A program made the translations under genes and the position numbers. 64,000 nucleotides of DNA. It comes from Cyrtodaria siliqua. Its lineage: Eukaryota; Mollusca; Bivalvia; Adapedonta; Hiatellidae. The notes under the pieces are model-generated. The model saw nothing but the letters and a program-made list of their open reading frames with translations. It was not told the origin of the DNA and did not search any database. The stretch is from assembly GCA_037043455.1 (NCBI GenBank), contig JAWPHD010002643.1:183585-247584 (forward strand). The letters run 5' to 3'. Below, piece after piece: positions 11,040 to 22,184 of this stretch; the first letter of the stretch is position 1; every line of letters starts with the position of its first letter.

Positions 11040-13231
11040 AGCTCTACTGGCCAAGGGCCAGCAGAGCTTATGGGATGGTGTGTTGTCCGTCTTCCGTCGT
11101 CCGTCGTCCGTCCGTCGTCCGTCCGTTAACTTTTCTTCAAACGACTTCTCCTCAGAAACCGCTTGGCTAATTTTGACCAAACTTCACATGGATGATCCTT
11201 AGATGAATGCTTTTTAGATTTGTTAAAATTAGGTCAGCGCTACATCCAAGATGGCTGCCATTACCATATATGGTCGAAACCTTAAAAAATCTTCTTCTCC
11301 AGAACCGCTGGACAGATTTCAACAGTTTTTCTTTTAAAATGATTGCCAACGCCCAGACTATCAAGATTGTTCAAATTAAGTCCCCGGGGTCAAAAATGGC
11401 CGTGCCCCGGGAGTCCAAAGTTTGTATATTGAGGTTTTGCATGTTTTTCATATAGACATATAGGAAAAAACTTTAAAAAATCTTCTCTGAAACCACAAGG
11501 CACAGAGCTCTCATGTATTACATGTAGCATCAGCCTATGGTCCTCTACTAAGTTTGTTCAAATGGTGACCCTGGGGTCAAATTTATCCCCGCCCCGGGGG
11601 TCACAGTTTTACATAGACTTATATAGGATTTTTTTTTAAAAAAATCTTCTTCTCTGAAACTACAACAGCCAGAGGTTTGATATTTTGCATTTACTATAAG
11701 CTTATGGTCCTTTACCAAGTTTGTTCAAATGTTGACCCTCGGGTCACATTTGGCCCCGCCTCAAGGGTCACATGTTTTACATAGACATGTATAGGGAAAA
11801 ACTTAAAAAATCTCTGAAACTGCAAGAGCCAGAGGTTTAATATTTTGCATTTGCTATAAGCTTGTGGTCCTCTAACAAGTTTGTTCAAATGGTGACCCAG
11901 GGGTCACATTTGGCCCCACCCCGGGGGTCACAGTTTTACATAGGCTTGTATAGGGAAAACTGAAAAAATTCTTCTTCTCTGAAACCACATGGCACAGAGC
12001 TCTCATTTATTACATGTAGCATCAGCTTAAGGTCCTCTACTAAGTTTGTTCAAATGATGACCCTAGGGTCAAATTTGTCCCCGCCCCGAGGGTCACAGTT
12101 TTTCATAGACTTATATAGGATTTTTTTTTTAAAAATCTTCTTCTCGGAAACTAAAAGAGCCAGAGGTTTGATATGTTACATTTATTATAAGCTTATGGTC
12201 CTTTACCAAGTTTGTTCAAATGGTGACCCTGGGGTCACATTTGGCCCCGCCCCAAGGGTCACATGTTTTACATAGACATGTATAGGGAAAAACTGAAAAA
12301 ATCTTCATCTCTGAAACTGCAAGAGCCAGAGGTGTAATATTTTGCTGTTGCTATAAGCTTATGGTCCTTTACCAATTTTGTTCAAATGGTGACCCTGGGG
12401 TCACATCTGGCTCCGGCCCGGGCGTCACAGTTTTACATAAATGCTTGTATAGGGAAAAACTGAAAAAAATCTTCTTCTCTGGAACTGCAGGAGCCAGAGG
12501 TTTAATATTTTGCACTTGCTATAAGCTTATGGTCCTTTACCAACTTTGTTCAAATTGTGACCCTTGGGTCACATTTGACCCCGCCCCAAGGGTCACATGT
12601 TTTACATAGACATGTATAGGAAAAACTTAAAAAATCTTCTTCTCTGAAACTGCAGGAGCCAGAGGTTTAATATTTTGCATTTGCTATAAGCTTATGGTCT
12701 TCTACCAAGTTTGTTCAAATGGTGACCCATTGGTCACATTTGGCCCCACCCTGGGGGTCACAGTTTTACTTAGGCTTGTATAGGCAAAAACTGAAAAAAA
12801 TCTTCTTCTCTGGAACCACATGGCACAGAGCTCTCATGTATTACATGTAGCATCAGCTTATGGTCCTCTACCAAGTTTGTTCAAATGGTGACCCATTGGT
12901 CACATTTGGCCCCACCCTGGGGGTCACAGTTTTACTTAGGCTTGTATAGGCAAAAACTGAAAAAAATCTTCTTCTCTGGAACCACATGGCACAGAGCTCT
13001 CATGTATTACATGTAGCATCAGCTTATGGTCCTCTACCAAGTTTGTTCAAATGGTGACCCTGGTGTCAAATTTGTACGCGCCCCGGGGGTAACAGTTTTT
13101 TAATTTCTTTTTAATTTTTTTTTTTTTTTTTAATTTGATTTTTTTTTTTTTTTTTTTTCAATTTCATTTTTTTTTATTTTATTTATTTTTTAATTGTTTC
13201 AATTTTTTTTTTTTTTTTTTTTATATATATA

Positions 13232-13264
<33 letters not shown>

Positions 13265-13811
13265 ATCTTTTTTTTTTTTTTTGATTGATTGATTTGAATT
13301 ATTGTTTTTTTTAAAAAAAAAAATCATTATCTTTTTAATTACTTGACACTTACTATAAAATTTCTTGTCGGCGCTACTCATCCTAAATGCCTTGTTGAAT
13401 TTCGACGAAACTTGGCAGGAAACATCAGTAAGATGTCTAGTTGTGCATTTCACGCTTTTGTTCCAGTTCGCTGATTTTTGATGGGAGTTATGGCCCTTTG
13501 ACATTTTTATTTTAAATTTCTTGTAGGCGCTACTCCTCTTAAATGGCTTGTTGGATTTCTACAAAATTTGGCAGGAAGCCTCAGTATGATGTCTAGTTGT
13601 GCAAAGCGCGGTATATCAATGAAATCTTGGACAATTTTGAAAACCAGCTAGATCTTGTTAGTAATAACAGAGTTATGGCCCTTGATTTGTTGAAAAATGC
13701 TATATTGTATTTTCCTTTGTTAAATCTATAGGAGAAGAGAGCTATATCTATCTAAATCTATAAGAGCTGTTTTAGCCAGTAGAGCGTCCACAGGCCCTCT
13801 TGGGCCTCTTG
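11040..13811 (+). mobile_element. Family 1 element, complete (1d)
   Basis: The 5' AGCTCTACTGGCC stem-loop is followed by CCGTCGTCC repeats. Next is a lead segment (TTCTTCAAACGACTTCTCC, AAGATGGCTGCC) that is nearly identical at 20300 and 24710. Class D monomers of about 150-166 bp run from 11500 to 13090 (AAATGGTGACCCTGGGGTCA, GGCCCCGCCCCGGGGGTCAC, CATGTAGCATCAGCTTATGG). Two of them (near 12720 and 12886) are virtually identical. A T-rich tract (13095-13320), class E monomers (TTTCTTGTCGGCGCTACTCC, AACTTGGCAGGAA) and one class A monomer follow. The 3' end has GCCAGTAGAGC (13775), hairpin AGGCCCTCTTGGGCCT (13792-13807) and CTTG. Confidence 0.8.
13095..13320. repeat. T-rich low-complexity tract within 1d
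   Basis: Almost continuous T with AATTT and ATATAT interruptions, about 225 bp, between the class D and class E monomer blocks. Element 1f, with the same D-E-A order, lacks it, so the tract expanded in this copy or was lost in the other. Confidence 0.8.
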
Positions 13812-13891
13812 TTGTTGTTTAATACGTTCATTCTGTTGTTGTTGTTCCACTCATATTACCCTCAATGTTGTTTTGTTGCGACAATGACTAT
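13812..13891. repeat. GTT-rich satellite, segment 4
   Basis: Short satellite piece between element 1d and the retroelement tail: TTTAATACGTTCATTCTG, GTTGTTCCACTCATAT, TTGTTTTGTTGC. Confidence 0.7.
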
Positions 13892-14625
13892 CACAACCTC
13901 ACTTCTATGGTGATGTGATTTATAAACTTCATAAGATTCTTGGTCATGATCACTTTCATACTATCTTTGTTAAACTTGTTAAAAGGTAAAAAGACCCTAT
14001 CATTTTGTAACGTAGTGCATGCTTGATGGTGGACCCTTTTACAGTTCGCCACTATGCTTTCCTCTTTAATTGTAAAATGACCGGACAGGCTGTGGACCCT
14101 ATGATGACGCCTAACCAAAGCCCATTGGGACGGTGACGTTTGTTGTTTGTCTGTGATCTGTTTTGTCATGCCCTTAATGGTTTATTCTCTTGTTGCTCTG
14201 GCTTCTGCCAAGTCATTGAGTACATTCATTGTGGCTTTCTAGGCTAATGTTTTTTGTATTATATTTACACGAGCATATTTGTGTTTTACTTATATTGCCT
14301 TTTGATGCTGCCTTGTTGGTTAGAGATTAGATCATGGTGGGGATTTCTTTATTTACACTGTCCTGTTTTAATGGGATGACAGTAGGGTAAGTGTGAGGTT
14401 TGGTGCACCCTAGAACCGGTTTAAACCCCCAGTGGCCTACTTTGCCACTGACCGTTCTAAGGTGGTAACCCTATTGTCAACCCTTTTGTGTTTGTGATGT
14501 CGTTTGCTTTTATTATTACCTTTGCCTTCTTGTTTGTCTGTTTGCGTGTTTGTTTCTGTGTTTTGTGGTTGACTGTCCTCCTTGAATGCTACTTTCCCTG
14601 TCCGATCTTTTTATATTTCTTTCAC
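13892..14625 (+). mobile_element. 5'-truncated retroelement tail in the satellite
   Basis: Non-satellite sequence with satellite on both sides. The first 280 bp look like a broken coding tail: with stops and frame changes it reads fragments like GHDHFH and DPMMTP. I associate these with the C-terminal part of a metazoan retroelement polyprotein, from memory and without a search. From 14343 it continues into a non-coding block (TTTATTTACACTGTCCTG, GGTAAGTGTGAGGTTTGG, CACCCTAGAACCGGTTTAAA, CCGTTCTAAGGTGGTAACCC, GTCCGATCTTTTT). This block recurs at 50927 and 61945, so it is probably the family's 3' untranslated end. The copy is dead. Confidence 0.6.
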
Positions 14626-15766
14626 TGTTGTTTTATTGTTGTCGCTGTTGATTCAGTATTTTGCTTGGGTGTTATTTGTTTGATTATATGTTGACCTGTG
14701 TTTTTGTTGTTGTTCCAGTCATATCGACTTCACTGTTGTATTGTTGTCATTGTTGATTCCCTATTCAAATTGCGTGTTCTTGTTGTTGTTGAATATGACG
14801 GTTCTCTTGTTGTTTTCTAGTCATATTGACTTGACTGTTGTTTTGTTGTCATTGCTGATTCAGTATTTTGCTTGGGTGTTGTTCGTTTGATTATATGTTG
14901 ATCCTGTTGTTGTTGTTGCTCCAGTCATATCGACTTCAATGTTGTATTGTTTTTGTCATTCTTGATTCAGTATTTGTCTTAGGTGTTGTTGTTGTTTGAT
15001 TAGGTGTTGATCCTGGTGTTGTTGTTTTAGTCAATATATCGACTTCACTGTTGTTTTGTTTTTGTCATTGTTGATTCCCTATTCGGCGTGGGTGTTGTTG
15101 TTGTTGTTTAATATGTTCGGTCCTGTTGTTGTTGTTCCAGTCATATTGACTTCTATGTTGCTTTGTTTTTGTTATTGTTGATTCAGTCTTTGTTTTAGGT
15201 GTTGTTGTTCTTTGATAATATGTTGGTCCTGTTGTTGTTGTTCCAGTCAAATTGACTTCACTGTTGTTGTTTTTTTGTTATCATTATTGAATCCATATTT
15301 GGCTTGGGTTTTGTTGTTGTTTGATATTATGTTGGTCCTGTTATTGTTGCATGTTACAGTAGTTATTCATTTTATAGTAGTTATTGTCAAATTTGTCCAT
15401 GCTGTTGTTCTTCAATTTAAATTTGGTCCTCTTGTTATTGGTCCAGTCATATCAACTTCACTGTTGTTGTTATTTGGCTTTCGGGATGTTGTTTGTTTAT
15501 ATGTTGTTCCTGTTGTTGTTGTTTCAGTCAATATTTATTGACTGCGCTGTTGTTTTGTTGTTGTCATTTTTGATTCCCTATTTTGCTTGGGTGTTCTTGT
15601 TGTTTGTTTATATGTTGATCCTGTTGTTGTTGTTCCAATCATAGAGGCTTCACTGTTGTTTTGTTGTTGTCATTGTTTATTCCTTATTCGGCTTTGGTGT
15701 TGTTGTTGTTGTTGTTTAATATGTTGGTCCTGTTTTTGTTCCAGTCAAATTGACTTCACTGTTTTT
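14626..15766. repeat. GTT-rich satellite, segment 5
   Basis: About ten satellite units with the variant block at 15350-15460. Frames 15212-15541 and 15384-15644 (plus) and 15065-15250 (minus) are repeat artefacts. Confidence 0.85.
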
Positions 15767-16557
15767 AGCTCTACAAAGGCCAGGCGAGCTTATGGGATCA
15801 CTTTTCGTTCGTCGTCTGTCTGTTTGTTAGCAATTTTATAAAATTGACATCTCCTCTGAAACCGCTTCAGGGATTTTGATGAAACTTCATCACAATGTTA
15901 CTTGGGAGGGTCCCTCTCAGATTTATATTTTTCATGGCCGCGTCATCCAAGATGGCCGCCATGGCTAAAACTTGGTCAAATTTAAGGAATTTACAAACGA
16001 TATCTCCTCCGAAACCACTTATTCCATTATTGTGAAATACCATAAACATGTTCCTTGGGTTGGCCTCTGTCAAGTTTGTGTTTTTCGTTATCGTCGAATA
16101 ATCAAAATGGCCACCACGGCGACTCAAAGTTTACATACAGTTATATAGGAAAAGGCTAAAAATGACATCTTCTTTGAAACCGCTTGAAGGATTTTGATGG
16201 AACTTCATTACAATGATCTTGGTTAGTCCCCCTCAGGTTTGTGTTTTTCGCAGCTTTCAGTCATCCAAGATGGCCACCAGGGCTAAAATTTTGTCAAATT
16301 TAAGGAAATTTCAAACGACATCTCCGAAACCACTTATTCCATTCTTGTGAAATATCATAAACATGTTCCTTTGGTTAGCCTCTATCAAGTGTGTGTTTTT
16401 CGTTGTCATCAAATATTCAAAATGGCCGCCACAATAACCCAAAGTTTACATAGAGTTATATTTAGGAAACGTATTTCTTGGATTTAGCTGTATCATGTTT
16501 ATGGTTTTGAATCACATCATAGCAGTAGAGCATCTACAGGCCCATATGGGCCTCTTG
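15767..16557 (+). mobile_element. Family 1 element, short copy (1e)
   Basis: The 5' end AGCTCTAC is damaged (AAAGGCCAGGCGAGCTTATGGG). The interior is a dimeric class F repeat of about 300 bp: one half has TCATCCAAGATGGCCGCCA and AACCGCTT..GGATTTTGATG, and the other has ACCACTTATTCCATT and TTTTTCGTTATCGTC. The 3' end has GCAGTAGAGC, the perfect hairpin AGGCCCATATGGGCCT (16538-16553) and CTTG. Right flank TTTTGTTCTCATTTTTGAA and left flank CTTCACTGTT join to a normal satellite phrase. That is consistent with insertion in a TT step. Confidence 0.75.
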
Positions 16558-16656
16558 TTTTGTTCTCATTTTTGAATGCAAATTTGACTTGGGTTTTGTT
16601 GTTGTTTGATATTATGTTGGTCCTGTTGTTGTTGCATGTTACGGTAGTTATTAATT
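16558..16656. repeat. GTT-rich satellite, segment 6
   Basis: Satellite piece ending in the variant block at GTAGTTATTAATT. The rest of that block resumes at 17995 as TTTTATAATAGTTATTGTC, so the element between the two is a clean insertion. Confidence 0.8.
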
Positions 16657-17994
16657 AGGGCTTTCCACCTTTCAGTGGAAAGACCTATTGAGTTCGTTCT
16701 GTTTATTCTTATTATTATTCCTCTTCTTCTGTCAGCCACTTCTCATAGTAAGACTGGTTGCCCGGCCTCTAAATTTTAAACAGTAATATAGCTCAAGCTG
16801 ACTTAGTGTCCCGAAACTTTTGGGGTCATGACATCATCCAAGATGGCCGCCACTGGCGTTTGTAGGCAAATCTTGTTATCGCTGTATCCGATGCATTTAC
16901 GATGGGATTTGATTGAAACTTTTACAGATTGTAGGGTTCAGGGTCCAGTTGTGCAAAAACGTCAAAACGTATCTCTATGTCATAACATCTTGACGTCAGT
17001 GACGTCACAATGTTATGAAAAGTCCTTTTTTTCAGTTATAGCATTTTTCTTGTTTTTTTACTGTAAAATCCATCAGTGTCATTGTTTCAGTCGACGCTGA
17101 CAGTTTTAACGTCATGACGTCATCCAAAATGGCCGCCAATGACGACATTAAAGAAATCTTGTAATCGCTATATCTCCTTATTTATTATCGCATTTTGATG
17201 CAACTTTCAAAGCCTGTAGGGAATGAGGTTGAGTTATGCAAAAATGTTCAAAATGGTCATGACGTCATCAAAGATGGCCGCCAGTGACGTCATGCTTAAA
17301 ATCTTGTTAGCGGTAATTCGCGAAAATGTATGGTCGGATTTGAATGAAACAACTTTGACAGCTTGTAGAGGTTAGGGTCTAGTTGTGAAAGAACGTAACA
17401 ACGTGTCTCTGTGTCATAACGTCTTGACGTCAGTGACGTCACAATGTAATTAAAAGTCCGTTTTCTTTACTGATTGCATTTTTTAAGTTGTTTTGCTGTA
17501 AAATTCATCAGTGTCATTGACTAAGTTGACGCTGGCAGTTTTATCGTCATGACGTCATCTAAAATGGCCGCTAATGCCGTCATTTAAGAAATCTTGTAAT
17601 CGCTATATCTCCTTCATTTATCATCAGAGTTTGATAAAACTTCCACAGTTTGTAGATATCTAAGAAATGTGGAATGATGTCAGGTCGTCATGAAAGATGG
17701 CCGACGTCATAAATGAACACTTTTTTGTCTATATCTTCTCTATTTATTTTCGGATTCGATTAAAACTTTCACAGATTGTACAGTTCAGGGTCCGGTTGCG
17801 CAAGAACGTTATACGGTATTCCGACGTCATGACGTCAGTGACGTCAAAATATTCAGAAATTTGTTTTTTCACTGATTGCATGTTCAACGTTATTTTCGTG
17901 ATAAATCAATCAGTGTCTTCATCTTCAACAACTCTGACAGTTGTGACGTCATGACAGGAAAGCCCGTTTGATCAGGTTTCTGATCAAAATCTAG
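16657..17994 (+). mobile_element. Family 5 Helentron-like element
   Basis: The 5' end AGGGCTTTCCAC folds onto GTGGAAAG. The 3' side carries GGAAAGCCC (17957-17965), the exact inverse of the 5' end. Then come a 9-bp-stem hairpin TTTGATCAG-GTTT-CTGATCAAA (17967-17988) and CTAG at 17991-17994 followed by TT. The interior has about four diverged units of about 300-440 bp with ATGACGTCATCCAAAATGGC, CTTGTAATCGCTATATCTCC and TTGACGTCAGTGACGTCAC, including 11 perfect TGACGTCA octamers. Both flanks are parts of one satellite variant block, so the empty site can be read and no target duplication is visible. Confidence 0.8.
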
Positions 17995-18137
17995 TTTTAT
18001 AATAGTTATTGTCAAATTTGTCCATGCTGTCGTTCTTCAATTTAAATTTTGCCTGCTTGTTAATTTGGTCCAGTCATATCAACTACACTGTTGTTGTTAT
18101 TGTTGCTTCTATATTTGGCTTGGATTTTGCTGTTTTT
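17995..18137. repeat. GTT-rich satellite, segment 7 (last)
   Basis: Resumes the block split by family 5 (TATAATAGTTATTGTCAAATT, TTCAATTTAAATTT, TATTTGGCTTGGATTTTG) and is ended by element 4a. No satellite of this type was seen to the right, so the array is at least 4.2 kb without its insertions and its right edge is here. Confidence 0.75.
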
Positions 18138-20267
18138 AGCTCGACTATTCGAAGAATAAGAGAGCTTATGTAATCACCCCGGGGTCGGCGTCGGCGTCCC
18201 ACATCAAGGTTTGCGTGTAAGCTGTGTTTACAAGTCTATATCGCTTATATTTCTTATCCTACCACAACCAAATTTGTTCATGGGCTTCCTTGTAGCATTA
18301 TCTTAAGGGCTGCATAAGCAATTTTGATTCCTGTAACCCATGGGCTCCCATGGAACGCAAAATATGATAGCCCATAAAATGTGCCCCATTTCACATCAAA
18401 TTTTGCGTGTAAGCTGTGTTTACAAGTCTATATCTCTTACAATTCTTACCCTAGCACAACCAGATTTGGCCATTAGCTTCCTTATAGCATTATCGTAAGG
18501 GCTGCTTAAGTAATTTTTGTTCCTGTAACCCCTGGGCTCCCATGGAACCCAAATTCTTAAAATATGTCTGTTTCACATCAAATTTTGCGTGTAAGCTGTG
18601 TTTACAGGTCTATATCTCTTACATTTTTTGTTCTAGCTGAACTAAATTTTGGAATTGGTTTCCTTATAGTATGTTGTGAAGGGTTGGATAAGTAATTTTG
18701 TCTTCTGCAAATTCTGGGCTCCCATTGAACCCAAATTGTGATGGCCAATAAAATGTGCAATAAATGCAGATCTAGGTTTGCATGTAAGCATGTATATATC
18801 TATAATTTTGGTTTGGGATTTGTTTTAGCATTACGCATCTTATTACTTCACCCATATTGGGTCATGGGCTCCTTCCTCCCCCCCCCGCCCACTCTACCCC
18901 CGCCCCCACTCCCCTCCACACCTTTTATTTATTTGTTTTAATTTTTTTTTTACATATTTCTGTGAGCTTTTGTCAATTCTTACACATATATGTTGCAACC
19001 TTCCCCGCCCCGCACCCCCCCCCCCCAACCCGCCCCAACCCGCCCCAGACTTGAAACTTTTTTTTTTTTTTACATATTTCTGTGTTGCTTTTGTCGGTTC
19101 TTACACATATTTCTGTGTTGCAACACGCACCCCCCCCCCCCCCACTCTCCCGCCTCTCAGCCCATCACCCCACCTACCACGCCCCACACTTGAATTTTTT
19201 ATTTATTTTTTTATTTTACATATTTCTTTGTTGTTTTAGTCAATTCTTACACACATATGTTGCCCCCCCCCAACCCACTCCTGCCTCTCACCCCTCACCC
19301 CCACTCCACACCACCCACACCACCCCACCCCCACCCCACTCCACACCACCCACCCCACCCCACCCCACCCCACCCCACCCCACCCCACCCCACCCCACCC
19401 CACCCCACCCCACTTGAAACTATTATATTTCTTTTTACATATTTCTGTGTTGCTTTTGTCAATTCTTACACATATATGTTGCAACCCCTCCCCCTCACCC
19501 CTCTCACCCCATCAACCCCCCCCCCTCACACACCCTCCTCACACTTGGAACTTTTTTTTTTTTTACATATATCTTTATTGTTTTAGTCAATTCTTACACA
19601 TATAGGTTGCCCACGCCTCTACCCCATCCCCACTCAAACTCGATTTTTTAATTAATTTTTTTCTTCATATTTCTGTGTTGTTTTGGTGAATTACACATAG
19701 CTTCTTAAACATTTATGTTGCTCCCTATAACCCCCCTCCCCCCTCACTAACGTTCTGGTCAATTCTTACACATAGCTATGTTGCCCCACCTCCCCTTCCC
19801 CACCCCACCCCCACGCTCGAAATGGAATATTTTTATTTAATGTTTATTGTTTTTTTACATATATCTGTGTTGTTTTGGTCAATTCTTACACATAGCTTAT
19901 TACACATATGTTGCCCCCTGCACCCCATTTCCTGCCTCTCCTACCCCCCTCCCCCCCCCCACCACCACACACACTCCCCCCACTCGAAATATTTTTATTT
20001 TGTTTTACCATATTTCTGTGTTGTTTTGGTGAATTCTTACATAGCTTCTTACACATATGTTGCCCTCCCCACCCCCGCCTCTCCCCCATCCCCACTCAAA
20101 ACTCGATTTTTAAAAAAAAAAATAAAAATATTTTTGTGTTGTTTTGGTGAATTCTTACATAGCTTCTTACACATATATATTACCCTCACCACCCCCACTA
20201 CCCCCACCACCAAACCCACCTCTCCCCCACCCCCACTCAAAACTAATTGTGTTTTTTGTGTTTATTT
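18138..20267 (+). mobile_element. Family 4 Helentron-like element (4a), 3' end missing
   Basis: The 5' terminus AGCTCGACTATTCG folds with GAAGAATA..GAGAGCT, then TTATGTAATCACC. Three monomers of about 180 bp follow (TTTGCGTGTAAGCTGTGTTT, CAAGTCTATATC, GGGCTCCCATGGAACC). From 18840 there are C-rich tandem units in which TTTTTTACATATTTCTGTG, TTGTTTTGGTCAATTCTTAC and ACACATATGTTGC alternate with long CCCCAC tracts. It stops at 20267 where element 1f begins, and no family 4 3' end was found. Pro/His/Thr-rich frames over 18738-20292 come from the C tracts and are not genes. Confidence 0.7.
19351..19413. repeat. (CACCC)n pentanucleotide microsatellite
   Basis: About twelve consecutive CACCC units. 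The minus strand is (GGGTG)n and has many G3-4 tracts spaced two bases apart, so quadruplex formation is plausible. It lies inside the C-rich units of element 4a. Confidence 0.9.
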
Positions 20268-21869
20268 AGCTCTACTGGCCAAGGGCCAGTAGTCTGTTAA
20301 CTTTACTTCAAACGACTTCTCCTCAAAAACCGCTTAGCTAATTTTGACCAAACTTCACATGGATGATCCTTAGATGAATGCTTCTTAGATTTGTTAAAAT
20401 TAGATCAGCGCTACATCCAACATGGCTGCCATTACCATATATGGTCGAAACCTTAAAAAATCTTCTTCTCCAGAACCGCTGGACAGATTTCAACAGTTTT
20501 TCTTTTAAAATGATCGCCAACGCCTAGACTGTCAAGTTTGTTCAAATAAAGTCCCCGGGGTCAAAAATGGCCGTGCCCCGGGGGTCCAAAGTTTGTATAT
20601 TGAGGTTTTGCATGTTTTTCATATAGACATATAGGAAAAAACTTTAAAAAATCTTCTTCTCTGAAACCACAAGGCACAGAGCTCTCATGTATTACATGTA
20701 GCATCAGCTTATGGTCCTCTACTAAGTTTGTTCAAATGATGACACTGGCGTCAAATTTGTACCCGCCCCGGGGGTCACAGTTTTACATAGACTTATATAG
20801 GATTTTTTATTTAAAAAATCTTCTTCTCGGAAACTACAATAGCCAGAGGTTTGATATTTTGCATTTACTATAAGCTTATGGTCCTTTACCAAGTTTGTTC
20901 AAATGGTGACCCTCGGGTCACGTTTGGCCCCGCCCCAAGGGTCACATGTTTAACATAGACATGTATAGGGAAAAACTTAAAAAATCTTCTTCGCTGAAAC
21001 TGCAAGAGCCAAAGGTTTAATATTTTGCATTTGCTATAAACTTGTGGTCCTCTACCAAGTTTGTTCAAATGGTGACACAGGGGTCACATTTGGCCCCACC
21101 CCGGGGGTCACAGTTTTACATAGGCTTGTATAGGGAAAAACTGGAAAAAAATCTTCTTCTCTGGAACCACATGGCACAGAGCTCTCATGTATTACATGTA
21201 GCATCAGCTTATGGTCCTCTACAAAGTTGTTCAAATGGTGACCCTGGGGTCAAATTTGTCCCTGCCCTGAGGGTCACAGTTTTACATAGACTTATATAGG
21301 ATTAATTTTTTTTTAAATCTTCTCAAAAACTACAAGAGCCAGAGGTTTGATATTTTACATTTATTATAAGCTTATGGTGCTTTACCAAGTTTGTTCAAAT
21401 GGTGACCCTGGTGTCAAATTTGGACGCGCCCCGGTGCTAACAATTACTTGACACTTACTATAACATTCTTGTCGGCGCTTCTCATCCTAAATGCCTTGTT
21501 TTCGACGAAACTTGGCATAAAGCATCGGTAAGATATCTAGTTGTGCATATCACGCTTTTGTTCCAGTTCGCGGATTTTTGACGGAGTAATGGCCCTTTGA
21601 CATTTATATTTTAAATTTCTTGTCGGCGCTACTCCTATTAAACGGCTTGTTGGATTTCTACGAAATTTGGCAGGAAGCCTCAGTTTGATGTCTAGTTGTG
21701 GAAAGCCCGGTATATCAATGAAATCTTGGACAATTTCGAAAACCAGCTAGATCTTGTTAGTAATAACAGAGATATGTATGGCCCTTGATTTGTTGAAAAA
21801 TGCTATATTGTAAATCTATAAGAGCTGTTTTAGCCAGTAGAGCGTCCACAGGCCCTCTTGGGCCTCTTG
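20268..21869 (+). mobile_element. Family 1 element (1f), related to 1d
   Basis: 5' AGCTCTACTGGCC-AAG-GGCCAG with a small deletion of the microsatellite part. Then the same lead segment and the same monomer order as 1d (D, E, A), but shorter and without the T-rich tract. The 3' end has GCCAGTAGAGC (21833-21843), hairpin AGGCCCTCTTGGGCCT (21850-21865) and CTTG. The left flank is element 4a and the right flank is a TTAA-family relic. The two flanks do not join into one target, so the locus was rearranged after or during insertion. Confidence 0.75.
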
Positions 21870-21871
21870 TT

Positions 21872-22167
21872 TAAAAACTCACGGCGTCCCGTTAGTTTTT
21901 CTCTTCAGTTACATTTGTTCAATCATTAACAGTAATTGTCAGAATAGTTCAAAGCAAATTATTTTTACATATTACTAACTTTTTATAACAGTGCATATTT
22001 AATATATTTAAAAAATTGGTGAAATAGTGAAGAAATTTGAAATCTCAATTTGTTTATTTAATTAATATATGCAAGCAGTTTTAAAGTCAAACTGACGCAG
22101 GATAACTAAATTGAGGAGCAAATTTTAATGTTTGAATAAAACTCAAGATTGCCATGTGTCCCTTTAA
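21872..22167 (-). mobile_element. TTAA-family MITE lacking its left terminus
   Basis: AAAAACTCACGGCGTCCCGTTAG through TTGTTCAATCATTAACA to the right terminal repeat CAAGATTGCCATGTGTCCC and TTTAA. It matches the complete copy at 53162. The left terminal AGGGACACATGGCAATCTT is missing, cut where the 3' end of 1f lies. Confidence 0.65.
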
Positions 22168-22184
22168 CTGTGTATCTCGTTTTT

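Noticed and set aside
18738..20292. Proline/histidine-rich proteins of up to 156 residues
   Set aside because: They come from CCCCAC tracts and T-rich units of element 4a, open in several frames at once, with no start or splice context.
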